64,000 bases of DNA from JBNJGB01 sp051747385 (GCA_051747385.1 JBNJGB010000008.1:1-64000); one strand, 5' to 3'. Shown: positions 6,381-16,096, counted from the first letter of the stretch. Numbers and translations are program-made. The notes: generated by a model not told the origin, from the letters alone.

Positions 6381-7865
6381 CTAGAAGTCGTCCACGTCGG
6401 TGTCGGGCGCGGTGTCGGGCGCGGTGTCGGCGTCCGTGTCGGGCGTGACGTCCACGTCGGTGTCGGGCGCGGTGTCGGGGGTGACGCCCACGTCGGTGTC
6501 GGGCACCGGGCCCTCGTCCGGGGTCGGCCCGACGTCGATGTCCTCGATGGTCTCCGTGTCCACGACCTCGCCGTCCTGGACGTCGGGCACGTCCTCGACG
6601 ACGTCGGGCACCGGCTCCACGAACTCGGGCTCCTCGTCCACCGGCGGCGGGGGGTCGACGTGGGGGCACTCCAGGGGGAACTCGCCGTTCGGGTCGGTGC
6701 CGGTCGCGCCGCAGTCGTACCAGCCCTGTCCGTCGGCGCCTTCCGGATCCCAGCCGCAGCTCCCCTCGCACTGCTCGGAGCCGAGCTGGCCCTCCGAGCA
6801 GAACCACAGGGTGCTGCCGTCGCAGCAGCCCACCACCGTGACGCCCTCGCAGGGATCCGCGACGCACTGGCCCTCGGCCGTGCAGGCCTGGCCGTCGCCG
6901 CAGGTGCCGCAGCTCTCGCCGCAGGCGTTCTCGCCGCACTCGAGGCCCTCGCAGGAGCAGACCTCGCACTGGTTCGCCTCGCAGAACTCGCCCTCGCCGC
7001 AGGCGCCGCACGAGTCGCCGCAGCCGTCGTCGCCGCACGCCTTGCCGTCACAGGAGCAGGCCACGCACTGGCCGGCGTCGCAGACCTGACCTTCGCCGCA
7101 GGTGCCGCAGGCCTCGCCGCAGGCGTAGCCGCACTCGCGCTCCGCGCACGACTCGGAGCAGGCCTCGCCGGGGCAGAGGTACGGGACGGAGCCGCCGGGA
7201 TCGCCCATCTCCTCGGCGGCGCAGTCGAAGAATCCCTCCTCGCCGTTCCAGCCGCAGGTGCCGCCGTCGGCGAAGCACTCGAGCTGCTGGACCTGGCCCT
7301 CCTCGCACCAGACCACGGCGCCCTGGTCCGTGCAGCAGCCCTCGAAGGAGAGCTCGTCGCAGGACCAGGCCGGGTCGCCCCCGGTCGTGCACTGCCCCGC
7401 CTCGTTGCAGGTCTCCTCCCCACTGCAGGTGCCGCAGGAGTTGCCGCAGCCGTCTTCGCCGCACTCCCGCCCGTCGCACTGCGCCGGCGTGGGCGCGCCC
7501 CCGCCGCAGGCGCCGTCCGCGCACGCCTGCTCCTGGAGGCAGACGTCGGTGTCACACGGCGTGCCGTCCGGCAGATCGCCGATGACGCACACGCCGTCGT
7601 TGCCGCAGACCGCCCCCCGGCAGGCGCCCGTCGCGAGCCCGTCGCACTGATCGTCCGTCGTGCACGGCGTGGGCTCCAGGGTCGTGTCCTCGGTGGCGTC
7701 CTCCCCGGGTGCCGGCGTGTCGCCGCCCGTGCCGTCGCGGGCCCCGCCGCCCTCGTCGCCGGAGGCGTCGACCGTGGGTAGCCCGCCGCCGTCGTCGTCG
7801 GAGTCACAGGCGGCCAGCGCGAGCGCCAACGCGGCCAGATACGCGATCCAGTGCACCCTGCGCAT
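6381..7865 (-). CDS. Large Cys-rich lipoprotein with repeated CGW modules and acidic tail
   Basis: A 494-residue predicted lipoprotein; the start at 7865 gives the lipobox LALAAC with Cys21, while the longer frame to 8054 adds nothing signal-like. An Asp/Gly/Thr-rich linker is followed by (a) modules of the form GxxCGxxxCGxxCGxCxxGxxC repeated at least four times and (b) two copies of a GCC-W/F-C...CGW...F/YxC...DP.G..P..CP module (around codons 7370-7180 and 6850-6660). The tail is an Asp/Thr/Val/Pro repeat (DTDVDVTPDT-like units). This domain set recurs in myxobacterial surface proteins of unknown function; the odd even-numbered Cys content suggests disulfide-bonded folds outside the inner membrane. 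Confidence 0.75.
   Translation of the reverse strand: MRRVHWIAYLAALALALAACDSDDDGGGLPTVDASGDEGGGARDGTGGDTPAPGEDATEDTTLEPTPCTTDDQCDGLATGACRGAVCGNDGVCVIGDLPDGTPCDTDVCLQEQACADGACGGGAPTPAQCDGRECGEDGCGNSCGTCSGEETCNEAGQCTTGGDPAWSCDELSFEGCCTDQGAVVWCEEGQVQQLECFADGGTCGWNGEEGFFDCAAEEMGDPGGSVPYLCPGEACSESCAERECGYACGEACGTCGEGQVCDAGQCVACSCDGKACGDDGCGDSCGACGEGEFCEANQCEVCSCEGLECGENACGESCGTCGDGQACTAEGQCVADPCEGVTVVGCCDGSTLWFCSEGQLGSEQCEGSCGWDPEGADGQGWYDCGATGTDPNGEFPLECPHVDPPPPVDEEPEFVEPVPDVVEDVPDVQDGEVVDTETIEDIDVGPTPDEGPVPDTDVGVTPDTAPDTDVDVTPDTDADTAPDTAPDTDVDDF
6394..6500. repeat. Low-complexity repeat coding for the acidic lipoprotein tail
   Basis: Imperfect tandem repetition of GTGTCGGGCGCGGTGTCGGG and CCCACGTCGG-type units (plus-strand sense), about 6394-6500, encoding the PDTDV-like tail of the minus-strand lipoprotein. 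The unit lengths are multiples of 3 or nearly so, and copies differ from one another more than in the DVPEQ repeat, implying an older array. Confidence 0.7.
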
Positions 7866-8044
7866 GGTTCGAACCTCGGTGGACGATCGGGGGATCCGCC
7901 GGGCGCGCCGACGATGGGCGGAAGAGGCGAACTCTAGACGGGGCTCGAACCGCTTTGCAAGGCGAGACCCGTGACGCGCTCGAACCCGCTGGTCCTGCCG
8001 GCGCGCAGCGTCTACCATCAGCTGCCCGCGCCGGAGCGCTGCCC

Positions 8045-9883
8045 ATGATCCCACGCGACGCCGTCCGCTATCGCCCCATCATCGGGTGTGCCCTGAGTGA
8101 CGACGGCCGCCGCGTGGCGGTGTCGGTCCCGCGACTCGTGGCGGCGTTCGACGCTCGCGTCCCGTCGCTGTACGTGCGGGACCTGGACGGGCCGGAGCGC
8201 TGGCGCCGCCTGGGGGACGGCGACACCTCCTGGTTCGGGCCGGTCTTCGCGCCGGACGGCCGGCGCCTCGCGACCTGGCGGGACACGAAGGAGGGCTTCG
8301 AGGCCCTCCTGTTCGACCTGGACCGGCCGGAGGCCGTGCCGAAGTCGCTCGGGGACCTCCCGCCGGGCGCGGGCGCCCTGAAGTGGCGAGGCCGGGACGA
8401 CGGGCCCACCTGCCTCGGGGACGACGCCGACGGCTGGCGGAGGGTGTGGGCCCTCGGGGGGCCGGACGTGTGCGCGACGCCGCTCACGCCGGCCGGGCTC
8501 CACGTGGCGGACTACGCTCTCCGGCCCGACGGGGAGCGCATCGCGTGGCTCCACATCCCGCGGAGGGACGATCCCGCCATGGAGCACCCGCCGCTGCACG
8601 TGTCGGACGGGGAGGGCGACGACACGAGGGCTCTCCCGGTGCCGGGGCGCCCGGTCGGCTACCTCTCCTGGTCCCCCGACGGGCGCTGGGTGGCCTACGT
8701 GGCCCGGCGCGCCGGCCATCGCTTGAGCACCGCGCGCCTCTGGGTCGTCGACCCCAGCGGGTGGCCTGGCGATCCCGACGCCGCGCGCTGCCTCACCCCC
8801 GACCTCGAGGGGTGGATCACCGGGTTCGACTGGCTTCCGGACGGCCGCGGCGTGGTCCTGGCCGTGGTCGAGGGGACCTACGGCCGACTGTACCGCGTCG
8901 ACCTGGACGGGCGGGCCACGCCCCTCGGCCCTCGGCGGACCTACCTGAGCGCGCCGCACGTGGACCGCGCTGGCGGGCGCCTCCTCTTCCTCCGCCAGGA
9001 CGGGGATCGCCCCCAGCGACTGCGCCTCCTCGAGCCCGGCGCCTCCCGCAGCCGCGCCGTGTCGCGCTTTCACCGCGGGCTGTCGCGCGTGTCCCAGCGC
9101 CCGGCGGAGACCGTGACCTGGACGGCGGCGGACGGCACGCGCCTGGACGGAGTCCTCCTGCGCCCGGATGGGGGCGGGCCGGCGCCGCTCCTGGTCTGGC
9201 TGCACGGCGGCCCGGCCGAGGGGATCGCCCGGACGTACTCCCCCTACTTCCAGGTGTTCGCCCACGCCGGGTTCGCGGTGTTCGCGCCCAACTACCGGGG
9301 CTCCACGGGGCGCGGGGACGCTTTCCTGCGCGCGAACGTCGGCGACCTGGGCGGCGCGGACGCCGAGGACGTCCTGTCCGGCGCCGACCGCCTCGTGCAG
9401 ATGGGCGTGGCCCACCCGGAGCAGACAGCCCTGGTGGGCTGGTCGTACGGCGGCACCCTGGCGCTGCACGCCGCCCGCCGGAGCGCCGTCCCGCGGGTCC
9501 TCGCGGTCGGGGCGCCGGTGGTGGACTGGGTGTCGTTCTTCGGGGCCCCGCGGCTTCCCCTGGTCTACCGCGAGTACTTCGAGGGCCCCCTGTGGGAGGA
9601 TCGCTGCCCCTACGACGAGGCGTCGCCCATCACCTGGATCGGGTCGGTGGACGTGCCCACCCTGGTGCTCCACGGCGGCGCGGACGGCATGGTGCCGGTG
9701 TCCCAGTCCCGGCTGCTGTATCGCAGCCTGAAGGCGCGGGGCGTGGAGACCGACCTCATGGTCTATCCGGGCGGCGGGCACGTCCTGACCCGGCCCTCGG
9801 CCGTGACGGACATGCTGGCGCGCATCCTCTGCTGGTGCGGCCCGCGCGTGGGGCTGCCCGTCGAGCAGGCGGAGCGTCTATGA
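8045..9883 (+). CDS. S9-family prolyl oligopeptidase-like serine peptidase
   Basis: A 612-residue S9 peptidase (acylaminoacyl-peptidase/dipeptidyl-peptidase-like). N-terminal about 370 residues form a WD/PD40-type beta-propeller (for example LSWSPDGRWVAYV and FDWLPDGRGVVL blades); the C-terminal alpha/beta hydrolase carries HGGPAEG (oxyanion hole), GWSYGG with Ser467, Asp547 in GGADGMVP and His579 in GGGH, so the triad is complete. No signal peptide is seen, implying a cytoplasmic peptide hydrolase. The ATG at 8045 is chosen since the frame upstream overlaps the lipoprotein gene leader. Its stop overlaps the stop region of the convergent murein endopeptidase gene by 6 bases. Confidence 0.87.
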   Translation: MIPRDAVRYRPIIGCALSDDGRRVAVSVPRLVAAFDARVPSLYVRDLDGPERWRRLGDGDTSWFGPVFAPDGRRLATWRDTKEGFEALLFDLDRPEAVPKSLGDLPPGAGALKWRGRDDGPTCLGDDADGWRRVWALGGPDVCATPLTPAGLHVADYALRPDGERIAWLHIPRRDDPAMEHPPLHVSDGEGDDTRALPVPGRPVGYLSWSPDGRWVAYVARRAGHRLSTARLWVVDPSGWPGDPDAARCLTPDLEGWITGFDWLPDGRGVVLAVVEGTYGRLYRVDLDGRATPLGPRRTYLSAPHVDRAGGRLLFLRQDGDRPQRLRLLEPGASRSRAVSRFHRGLSRVSQRPAETVTWTAADGTRLDGVLLRPDGGGPAPLLVWLHGGPAEGIARTYSPYFQVFAHAGFAVFAPNYRGSTGRGDAFLRANVGDLGGADAEDVLSGADRLVQMGVAHPEQTALVGWSYGGTLALHAARRSAVPRVLAVGAPVVDWVSFFGAPRLPLVYREYFEGPLWEDRCPYDEASPITWIGSVDVPTLVLHGGADGMVPVSQSRLLYRSLKARGVETDLMVYPGGGHVLTRPSAVTDMLARILCWCGPRVGLPVEQAERL

Positions 9884-11053
9884 GCAGTCCTCGTTGTCGT
9901 CGGGGCACTTGAAGCGGATGTGATAGTGGTTGGCGTGCCCGGGCTCGTGGCGGACGACGCCCCGGAGCGCCCGCTTGCCGCGCGGATACTGGAACATGTA
10001 GCGGAGGACCTCCTCGGAGGCCTTCCCGTGCTCCTTGGCCCACTGGTAGACCTTCTTCTGCACGCCGTAGTCGAGGAAGATGTACTCGACGCGGCTCTCC
10101 GCCTCCGAGGTGCCGACGAGCCGCTTCAGGAGCCGCCAGTTCGCCGGCATGATCAGCTCGTGGCGGAGCGCGGAGATGAACGCCTTGGGCCCGTCGCCGT
10201 CCTGGCCCTCGAACCAGAAGCCCAGGTCTACGTCGCGTCCGGACTGGTGGCTCCGGTGGCCGGCGAGCTGGCCACCGTCGTGGTCCGAGATGTCGCCCAC
10301 GGCGATGTCGTGCAGGGAGCCGAACTTCCGGCGGACGTGCGCGATGGCGTCCAGGAGGGCGGAGATGGTCTCGTTCGTGCCGTACGAGTTCCGCGGCCGC
10401 CGCCGGTAGTAGCCCGGGCCGGACGGGAGCTGCTCGGCGTTGACCAGCTTGCCCCGATAGGCGCGCCCGACGGTCTTGCTCTCCGTCTCCGGCCCGTCCT
10501 TGTACAGGGTCAGCCGCTGGCCGATCTGGAGCCGCCGCGGATCCACGCCAGGGTTGAGGCGCTTGATCTGTTTCCAGCTCATGTCGTATCGGCGGGCGAT
10601 CTTCCCGAGGGTGTCGCCGGCCTCGATGGAGTAGACGAACTTCCGCCGGGGTCGCACGGGCAGGCGCTGGATGACCTTCAGCTTCTGGCCGGCCCGGATC
10701 GTGGTTCCGCGGAGCTTGTTTCGCTTCTGGATGGCGGCCACGGAGTCGCCGTAGCGCTCTGCGATGACCCCCAGGTTCTCACCCGGGAGCACCGTGTGCC
10801 GGACCACCCGGGCCCCGCCCTCGCGCCGGGGCCCCTCGCAGGCCGGGATGGTGAGCTCCTGGCCGGCGAGGATGAGGTCGCCGTCCAGGTCGTTGGCCTC
10901 CCGTAGCTCCCGTACAGAGCAGCGGGTCTTCGCGGCGATGGCGCCGAGCGTCTGCCCGTCCTGCACCGTGTGGGTGCGGGCGTCCGCGCGCGGCGTGGCG
11001 AGGAGCAGGAGGAGCAGGGACGAGACTGCGGCGGCTTGGACGTGTGTTCTCAT
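9878..11053 (-). CDS. LysM-containing penicillin-insensitive murein endopeptidase (MepA-like)
   Basis: A 391-residue secreted murein hydrolase. A signal peptide (residues 1-25) is followed by three LysM peptidoglycan-binding repeats (about 28-70, 86-127 and 141-184) and a C-terminal MepA (M74) metallopeptidase domain with the zinc motif HRSHQSGRDVD (His266, His269, Asp274) and a late HANHYHIRF segment. MepA enzymes cut the D-Ala-mDAP cross-link. Fusion of LysM repeats to MepA is typical for deltaproteobacterial proteins; E. coli MepA lacks LysM. The start at 11053 is the one that exposes the signal peptide. Expected site of action: periplasm. Confidence 0.88.
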   Translation of the reverse strand: MRTHVQAAAVSSLLLLLLATPRADARTHTVQDGQTLGAIAAKTRCSVRELREANDLDGDLILAGQELTIPACEGPRREGGARVVRHTVLPGENLGVIAERYGDSVAAIQKRNKLRGTTIRAGQKLKVIQRLPVRPRRKFVYSIEAGDTLGKIARRYDMSWKQIKRLNPGVDPRRLQIGQRLTLYKDGPETESKTVGRAYRGKLVNAEQLPSGPGYYRRRPRNSYGTNETISALLDAIAHVRRKFGSLHDIAVGDISDHDGGQLAGHRSHQSGRDVDLGFWFEGQDGDGPKAFISALRHELIMPANWRLLKRLVGTSEAESRVEYIFLDYGVQKKVYQWAKEHGKASEEVLRYMFQYPRGKRALRGVVRHEPGHANHYHIRFKCPDDNEDCS

Positions 11054-11235
11054 GCGGCCCGGATCGCGCGAGGAATTCCGACGACGCCGAGCTTCCCGCC
11101 GACGCCGACACCTGTCTACTTTTCCGTCCACCGGGGTGTCCAGGGGGGAATCCGTAACCGACCCCGGAGACGGGTCACGACGGGTCCGTATAGTGACTTT
11201 ACAGGGCGGTCGTCAACGCCTAGCTTGCGCGGCCT

Positions 11236-14200
11236 ATGGCTGGACGCTTCGAGGTGCTCCGCTCGCTGGGCGAGGGGGGCCAGGGGAGGGTGGTCGCGGT
11301 GCGCGACGCCGCCCGCGGCGGATCCGTCCTCGCGCTCAAGGAGACGGCGCCTGGCCGGGCCGACGACCTCCGTCGGGAGTTCGCGCTCCTGTCCGGTCTG
11401 CGGCATCCCAACCTGGCCGCCGTCCACGACTGGCTGCCGCGCAGCCCTCTCGCCCCGGAGTGGGCCGCGTACACCCAGGACCTCGTCGACGGGGTCGACC
11501 TCTGGCGGGCCCTCCGGGACGCCCCGGAGCCGGACCGTGCCTGCGTGTTCGAGCAGGTGCTCCGGGCCCTGGCGCACCTGCACGCCGTCGGGGTGGTCCA
11601 CCTGGATCTGAAGCCGGACAACGTGATCGTGGGCGAGGGCGGGGCGCGGGTCCTGGACTTCGGCGTCGCCGCCGCCGTCGGGGACGCGGGCGAAGGCGTC
11701 CGGGGGAGCCGGTCCTACGTGGCCCCGGAGCGGCTGGAGGGGCGACCTCCGGAGCCGCGCGCCGATCTGTACGCCCTCGGCGTGATGATGGCGGAGGTGT
11801 GGCTGGGCGCGCCCCCGACCCCGGCCGACCTCGCGAGCCCCCTGGCGGACGGCTCCGCGCGTCGCGCCTGGCTCCGGGAGCGCGGCGTGCCCGACGGCTG
11901 GGCGGACGTGATCGCGGATCTCACGGCCGCCGACCCCGTCGCTCGGCCGGCCACGGCCCACGACGTCGCGGCGCGGTGGGCCCGGAGCCTCGGCCGGAGC
12001 ACGTCCCTCGTCACCCCGGGGACGGTGGCCGCCGTCCTGCGCGCGGGCCCGCCCGCCGGGCGCGAGGTGGAGGTCGCCGGGCTGCTCGACGCCTCCGGGG
12101 CCGGGCAGGCGCGCGTCCTGGTGGGGCCGGAGGGGATCGGCCGCCGCGCGGTCGCCCGGGCGGTCCTCCGGCGCGCCCAGCTCGGAGGGCGGGAGGCGGA
12201 GTGGTGGCCCGGCGCCGCCTCCGACCGGGGGGCGGAGGGGCTGTCGGCGGCCCTGCGGCGGCTGCTGGGGACCGACGGCGGCCTGGGCACCCTCCCGGAG
12301 CGTCCGGAGGGGGCGAGCGTGGCGGAGGCCGAGCGCACCCTGTCGGCGCGCGTGGAGGAGGTCGTGGACGCGCTGGCGGCGGCTCCCCGCCCCGAGCCCC
12401 GCCCGCTCCTGGTCGCGGACCTGGAGGCGGAGCCCGCCGCCGCTGCGCAGCGCGTGGTCGAGGAGCTGGTGGCGGCCTCCGAGGCCGGCCGGGAGCTCCC
12501 GCTGGGCCTCGCGGTGGTGGCGGCGGAGCACGAGGGCCCCGGCGCGGTGCACCTGGGTCCGATGCGCAGGGAGGACGTGGCGGACATGGTGGCCGCCCGC
12601 CTGGGTCGGGGGGCGGCGAGCGCTCGCCTCGCCGCGGGGCTGGCGGCCGCGAGCGGCGGGCATCCGCGCACGCTGGAGGCCCTGCTGGGGCTCATGGCCG
12701 CCCGCGGCGACCTGACCCTGGGCCCGGACGGGTGGCGGGGACCGCCGGACGGCCGGGTGGGGGCCCTGCCGGAGGCGCTGGCCGCCGCGGTGCGAGAGCG
12801 GCTGGACCTCCTCCCGGAGGGGCCGTCCGAGGCGCTGCGAGCGGTCGCCTGGCTCCGTTTTCCGGCGACGGCGGAGGACGTGGCGGCCGCGCTGGACCGG
12901 CCCGCCGTGCCCCCGGGCGCCCTCGAGGAGCTGATCGGGGCCGGCCTCGTGTGGGACGAGGCGGACGGCGGGTGCAGGGTGGCCCACGAGGCCGTGGCGG
13001 ACACGACCGCGGGCTGGGAGCCGCCCGGCGGCGCCTCGCGGGCCCATGAGCGGGTGCTCCGGCGGGGGGCCCCGGAAGGCCTCGCGCGTGCGTGGCACCT
13101 GGGCGGGGAAGGTGGGGCGGCGGAGGCGCGGCGCGTGGCGGAGGACCGCTGGCGCCGCTGGGACGCCGAGGGGGCCGCCCGGGCGCTGGACCTCGCCCTG
13201 GAGCTGGCGCCGGACGATCCGGAGGCGCTGGACCGGCGGGCGGCCGTGGCGGACCGCCTGGGACCCCGGGACGTTCAGATCCGCTGCCTGGAGCGTCTCA
13301 TGGACCTCGCGGGCGGCGAGCGCGCGCGGCTCGACGCCGAGGCTCGGCTGTTCTGGGCCCTGACCCGCACCGCGGACGCGGCGCGCGCCGAGGACGTGGG
13401 CCGCGAGGTCATCCGGAAGGCCGAGGCCCAGGGCGCGGCGGACGTGCACGTCGCGGCGCGGGTGGATCTGGCGAACGTGGTCATCCAGCGCGGCGACTAC
13501 GACGAGGGAGAGGACCTGCTTCGACGGGCCGAGGCGCTGCTGGATCCCTCCGAGGCCCCCGGTCCGGCGGCCCGCGTGGCGAACAACCTCGGCAACGTGG
13601 CGGCCTACCGGGGGCGGCACGAGGAGGCCCTCCGCAGCTACACGCGCGCCTGGGAGCTGAAGCGCGACGAGGGCGACCCGGTCGGCCAGCGCATCGCCCT
13701 GGGCAACATGGGCCTGATGTGCCTGGAGCTAGGGCGGTCCGGGGAGGCGCTTTCGCACTTCGCGAGGAGCCTGGAGGCCGCGCGCCGCGTGGGGCATCGG
13801 CGCGGAGAGGCCTGGTGCCTGCTCGCCCTGGGCGTGCTGGGGCTCGAGGCGGGGGCGCTAGCCTGGGCGCGGCGTCGCCTGGAGGCGGCGCGCGACGTGG
13901 CCCGGCGGCTGGGTGATCGGCTGGTCGCCTGCGACGCGGAGACGACCCTGGCCGAGCTGACCCTGGCGGAGGGCGACGCCGAGGGGGCGCGGGCGCTGGC
14001 GGAGCGGGGCCTTGCGGCGGCGCGGTCCGTGGAGAGCGCGTTCAACGTGGCCGGGGCCCGGGCGGTGCTGGCGGCCGCGAGCCTGGACCGGGACCCGGAG
14101 GAGGCGGTTCGGCTGGCGCGGAGGGTCGTGGACGAGCCCGGGGCCGGGCCTCCCGCGCGGGCGACGGCCTGGCGCGTGCTGGCCGAGGCTGCGGCGCGGG

Positions 14201-16062
14201 GGGGCGACCTGGAGGAGGCGGCGGGTGCGGTGGAGCAGGCCCTCGAGGACGCCGGGGAGCGCCCGGAGCCGGCCGTGCTGGAGGCCGCGGAGCGGCTGCT
14301 CCGGCTCGGCGGACGGACGGCGCGGGCCGACGCGGTGGCCGCAGAGGGCGTCCGGACGCTCTCGGAGCGGATGGCGGCGTGGCCGGAGGGGCCCTGGGAC
14401 GACGGCGTCGACGACGAGACCACCGGCGACGGGCCCTGCGGGGCCACCTGGCGTGCGCGGCCCCACGTGGCACGGCTGCTCGGCGTGGCGGGGAGGCGGT
14501 CCGGCGAGGGGCGAACGGACGGAGGGAGCGACGTGACGAAGGGCGAATGCGAGTGGCTGCGGCGGGTCGCGGCGTCGGACGCGGCGGGCCTGGAGGCGCT
14601 GCTGGGAGGCTGGCTCGGGGACGTCGTGGCGGACGCCGGGGCGGAGCGCGGCTTCGTGGTGGTGGGCGACGAGGTGTGCGTCGCCCGCGACGTGGACGGG
14701 GACGCCGTGTCCGGGGCGTCCGACAAGCTGCCGCGGGGCGCCCTGGACGAGGCGGCCCGGAGCGGCGGCGCCTGGCGCGGTGCCTCGGGGCGGGGCGCCG
14801 TGTGGGCTGGCTCCGTGGGGGAGGGGGCGACCCTGGTCCTCCAGAACCGCTTCGACCCCGCGGCGTTCCGGGACCTGGCCGCGACGCCCGGCGTGGGGCG
14901 GGGCGAGGTGCTCCTGCGCCTGCGCGCCCTCCACATGCGCCTGGCCGAGGCCGAGCGGCGCCGGGACGAGGCCGAGGAGGGGCGCCGCGAGGACTCGACG
15001 CGGTCCACCGAGGAGATCCTCCGGCTCCGCCGCGAGCTGGAGACCACCCGCGAGCAGGTCGGGCCCGAGCGGAGCTATCCGGACATCGTGTTCGCCTCGT
15101 CGGCCATGAAGCGGATGCTCCGCATGGTGGATCGCGTCCTCGACACGGATCTGCCCGTCTACGTCCACGGGGAGAGCGGCACCGGCAAGGACCTGGTGGC
15201 CCGGGCCCTGCATCACCACGGCGCCCGGGCGAGCGGGCCGTTCGTAGCGCAGAACTGCTCGGCCATCCCCGAGGCGCTGTTCGAGAGCGAGCTGTTCGGC
15301 CACGAGCGGGGCGCGTTCACAGGCGCGGAGCGCGCGACGGAGGGGCTGTTCCGCCGGGCGGACGGGGGCACCCTGTTCCTCGACGAGGTGGCCGACCTGC
15401 CCCTGGATCTCCAGGCGAAGCTCCTCCGGGTCCTGGAGACGGGCGAGGTGCGCCCGGTCGGCGGGCAGCGGACGTTCCGCGTGGACGTGCGCGTGGTCTG
15501 CGCCACCCACCGGGACCTGCGCGAGCGCGTGGCGGCGGGGGCCTTCCGGGAGGACCTCTTCTATCGTCTCCACGTGCTGCGCATCGACGTCCCGCCGCTC
15601 CGGGAGCGTCCGGACGACGTGCCGCCCCTGGTGGAGCACTTCCTGGCGCAGCGGACGGAGAGGGACGGGCGCCCGGTGCGGCTGGGCGAGGGGGTGCTCC
15701 GGACGCTCGTCGCCTACGACTGGCCGGGGAACGTGCGCCAGCTGGAAAACGAGGTGGCGCGCGCGGCCATCCTCTGCGACGGGGAGATCACCGTGGAGGA
15801 TCTCACCGGGACCGTCCGTCGCGGCGCGCTCGGCTCGGAGCGGAGTGACGCCGCCGGGGACGACGCGGACCCGCTCCGCGCGCTCGGGTTGGACCGGGGC
15901 GCCCTGAAGGCACGCGTGGAGCGGCTGGAGCGCGTCGTCCTGAGGGAGGCCTTGGAGCGCGCCGAAGGCAACAAGAGCCGCGTGGCCCGCGACCTGGGCT
16001 TGTCCCGGGCCGGCCTGAACATGAAGCTCAAACGCCTCGGCCTCTGGGACCCGTGCGGCTGA
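11236..16062 (+). CDS. Ser/Thr kinase-ATPase-like-TPR-GAF-like-sigma-54 activator fusion
   Basis: A 1,608-residue one-chain signalling regulator. Domains in order: Hanks-type kinase (1-260) with glycine loop GEGGQG, Lys35, HLDLKPDN (122-129, catalytic Asp124) and DFG (141-143); an ATPase-like region (about 275-620) whose P-loop reads GPEGIGRR, with Arg where Lys is expected; TPR repeats (about 630-1030); a possible GAF-like sensor (about 1100-1230) and a coiled coil (1231-1275); a full sigma-54 AAA+ domain with GESGTGKD (1312-1319), GAFTGA (1359-1364) and Walker B LFLDE; and a Fis-type helix-turn-helix (about 1575-1605). The kinase and the activator both look catalytically competent. A TATAGT lies at 11189 before the start. 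Related multi-domain regulators occur in myxobacteria, where kinases and sigma-54 control development; the target genes are unknown. Confidence 0.9.
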   Translation: MAGRFEVLRSLGEGGQGRVVAVRDAARGGSVLALKETAPGRADDLRREFALLSGLRHPNLAAVHDWLPRSPLAPEWAAYTQDLVDGVDLWRALRDAPEPDRACVFEQVLRALAHLHAVGVVHLDLKPDNVIVGEGGARVLDFGVAAAVGDAGEGVRGSRSYVAPERLEGRPPEPRADLYALGVMMAEVWLGAPPTPADLASPLADGSARRAWLRERGVPDGWADVIADLTAADPVARPATAHDVAARWARSLGRSTSLVTPGTVAAVLRAGPPAGREVEVAGLLDASGAGQARVLVGPEGIGRRAVARAVLRRAQLGGREAEWWPGAASDRGAEGLSAALRRLLGTDGGLGTLPERPEGASVAEAERTLSARVEEVVDALAAAPRPEPRPLLVADLEAEPAAAAQRVVEELVAASEAGRELPLGLAVVAAEHEGPGAVHLGPMRREDVADMVAARLGRGAASARLAAGLAAASGGHPRTLEALLGLMAARGDLTLGPDGWRGPPDGRVGALPEALAAAVRERLDLLPEGPSEALRAVAWLRFPATAEDVAAALDRPAVPPGALEELIGAGLVWDEADGGCRVAHEAVADTTAGWEPPGGASRAHERVLRRGAPEGLARAWHLGGEGGAAEARRVAEDRWRRWDAEGAARALDLALELAPDDPEALDRRAAVADRLGPRDVQIRCLERLMDLAGGERARLDAEARLFWALTRTADAARAEDVGREVIRKAEAQGAADVHVAARVDLANVVIQRGDYDEGEDLLRRAEALLDPSEAPGPAARVANNLGNVAAYRGRHEEALRSYTRAWELKRDEGDPVGQRIALGNMGLMCLELGRSGEALSHFARSLEAARRVGHRRGEAWCLLALGVLGLEAGALAWARRRLEAARDVARRLGDRLVACDAETTLAELTLAEGDAEGARALAERGLAAARSVESAFNVAGARAVLAAASLDRDPEEAVRLARRVVDEPGAGPPARATAWRVLAEAAARGGDLEEAAGAVEQALEDAGERPEPAVLEAAERLLRLGGRTARADAVAAEGVRTLSERMAAWPEGPWDDGVDDETTGDGPCGATWRARPHVARLLGVAGRRSGEGRTDGGSDVTKGECEWLRRVAASDAAGLEALLGGWLGDVVADAGAERGFVVVGDEVCVARDVDGDAVSGASDKLPRGALDEAARSGGAWRGASGRGAVWAGSVGEGATLVLQNRFDPAAFRDLAATPGVGRGEVLLRLRALHMRLAEAERRRDEAEEGRREDSTRSTEEILRLRRELETTREQVGPERSYPDIVFASSAMKRMLRMVDRVLDTDLPVYVHGESGTGKDLVARALHHHGARASGPFVAQNCSAIPEALFESELFGHERGAFTGAERATEGLFRRADGGTLFLDEVADLPLDLQAKLLRVLETGEVRPVGGQRTFRVDVRVVCATHRDLRERVAAGAFREDLFYRLHVLRIDVPPLRERPDDVPPLVEHFLAQRTERDGRPVRLGEGVLRTLVAYDWPGNVRQLENEVARAAILCDGEITVEDLTGTVRRGALGSERSDAAGDDADPLRALGLDRGALKARVERLERVVLREALERAEGNKSRVARDLGLSRAGLNMKLKRLGLWDPCG

Positions 16063-16075
16063 CTCGGGGGACCCG

Positions 16076-16096
16076 CGTCCCTACCTCTCAGGGACG
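16076..16096. terminator. Hairpin after the kinase/activator gene
   Basis: CGTCCCT (16076-16082) pairs with AGGGACG (16090-16096) around a 7-base loop, between the convergent ends of the regulator gene and lon. Confidence 0.5.
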
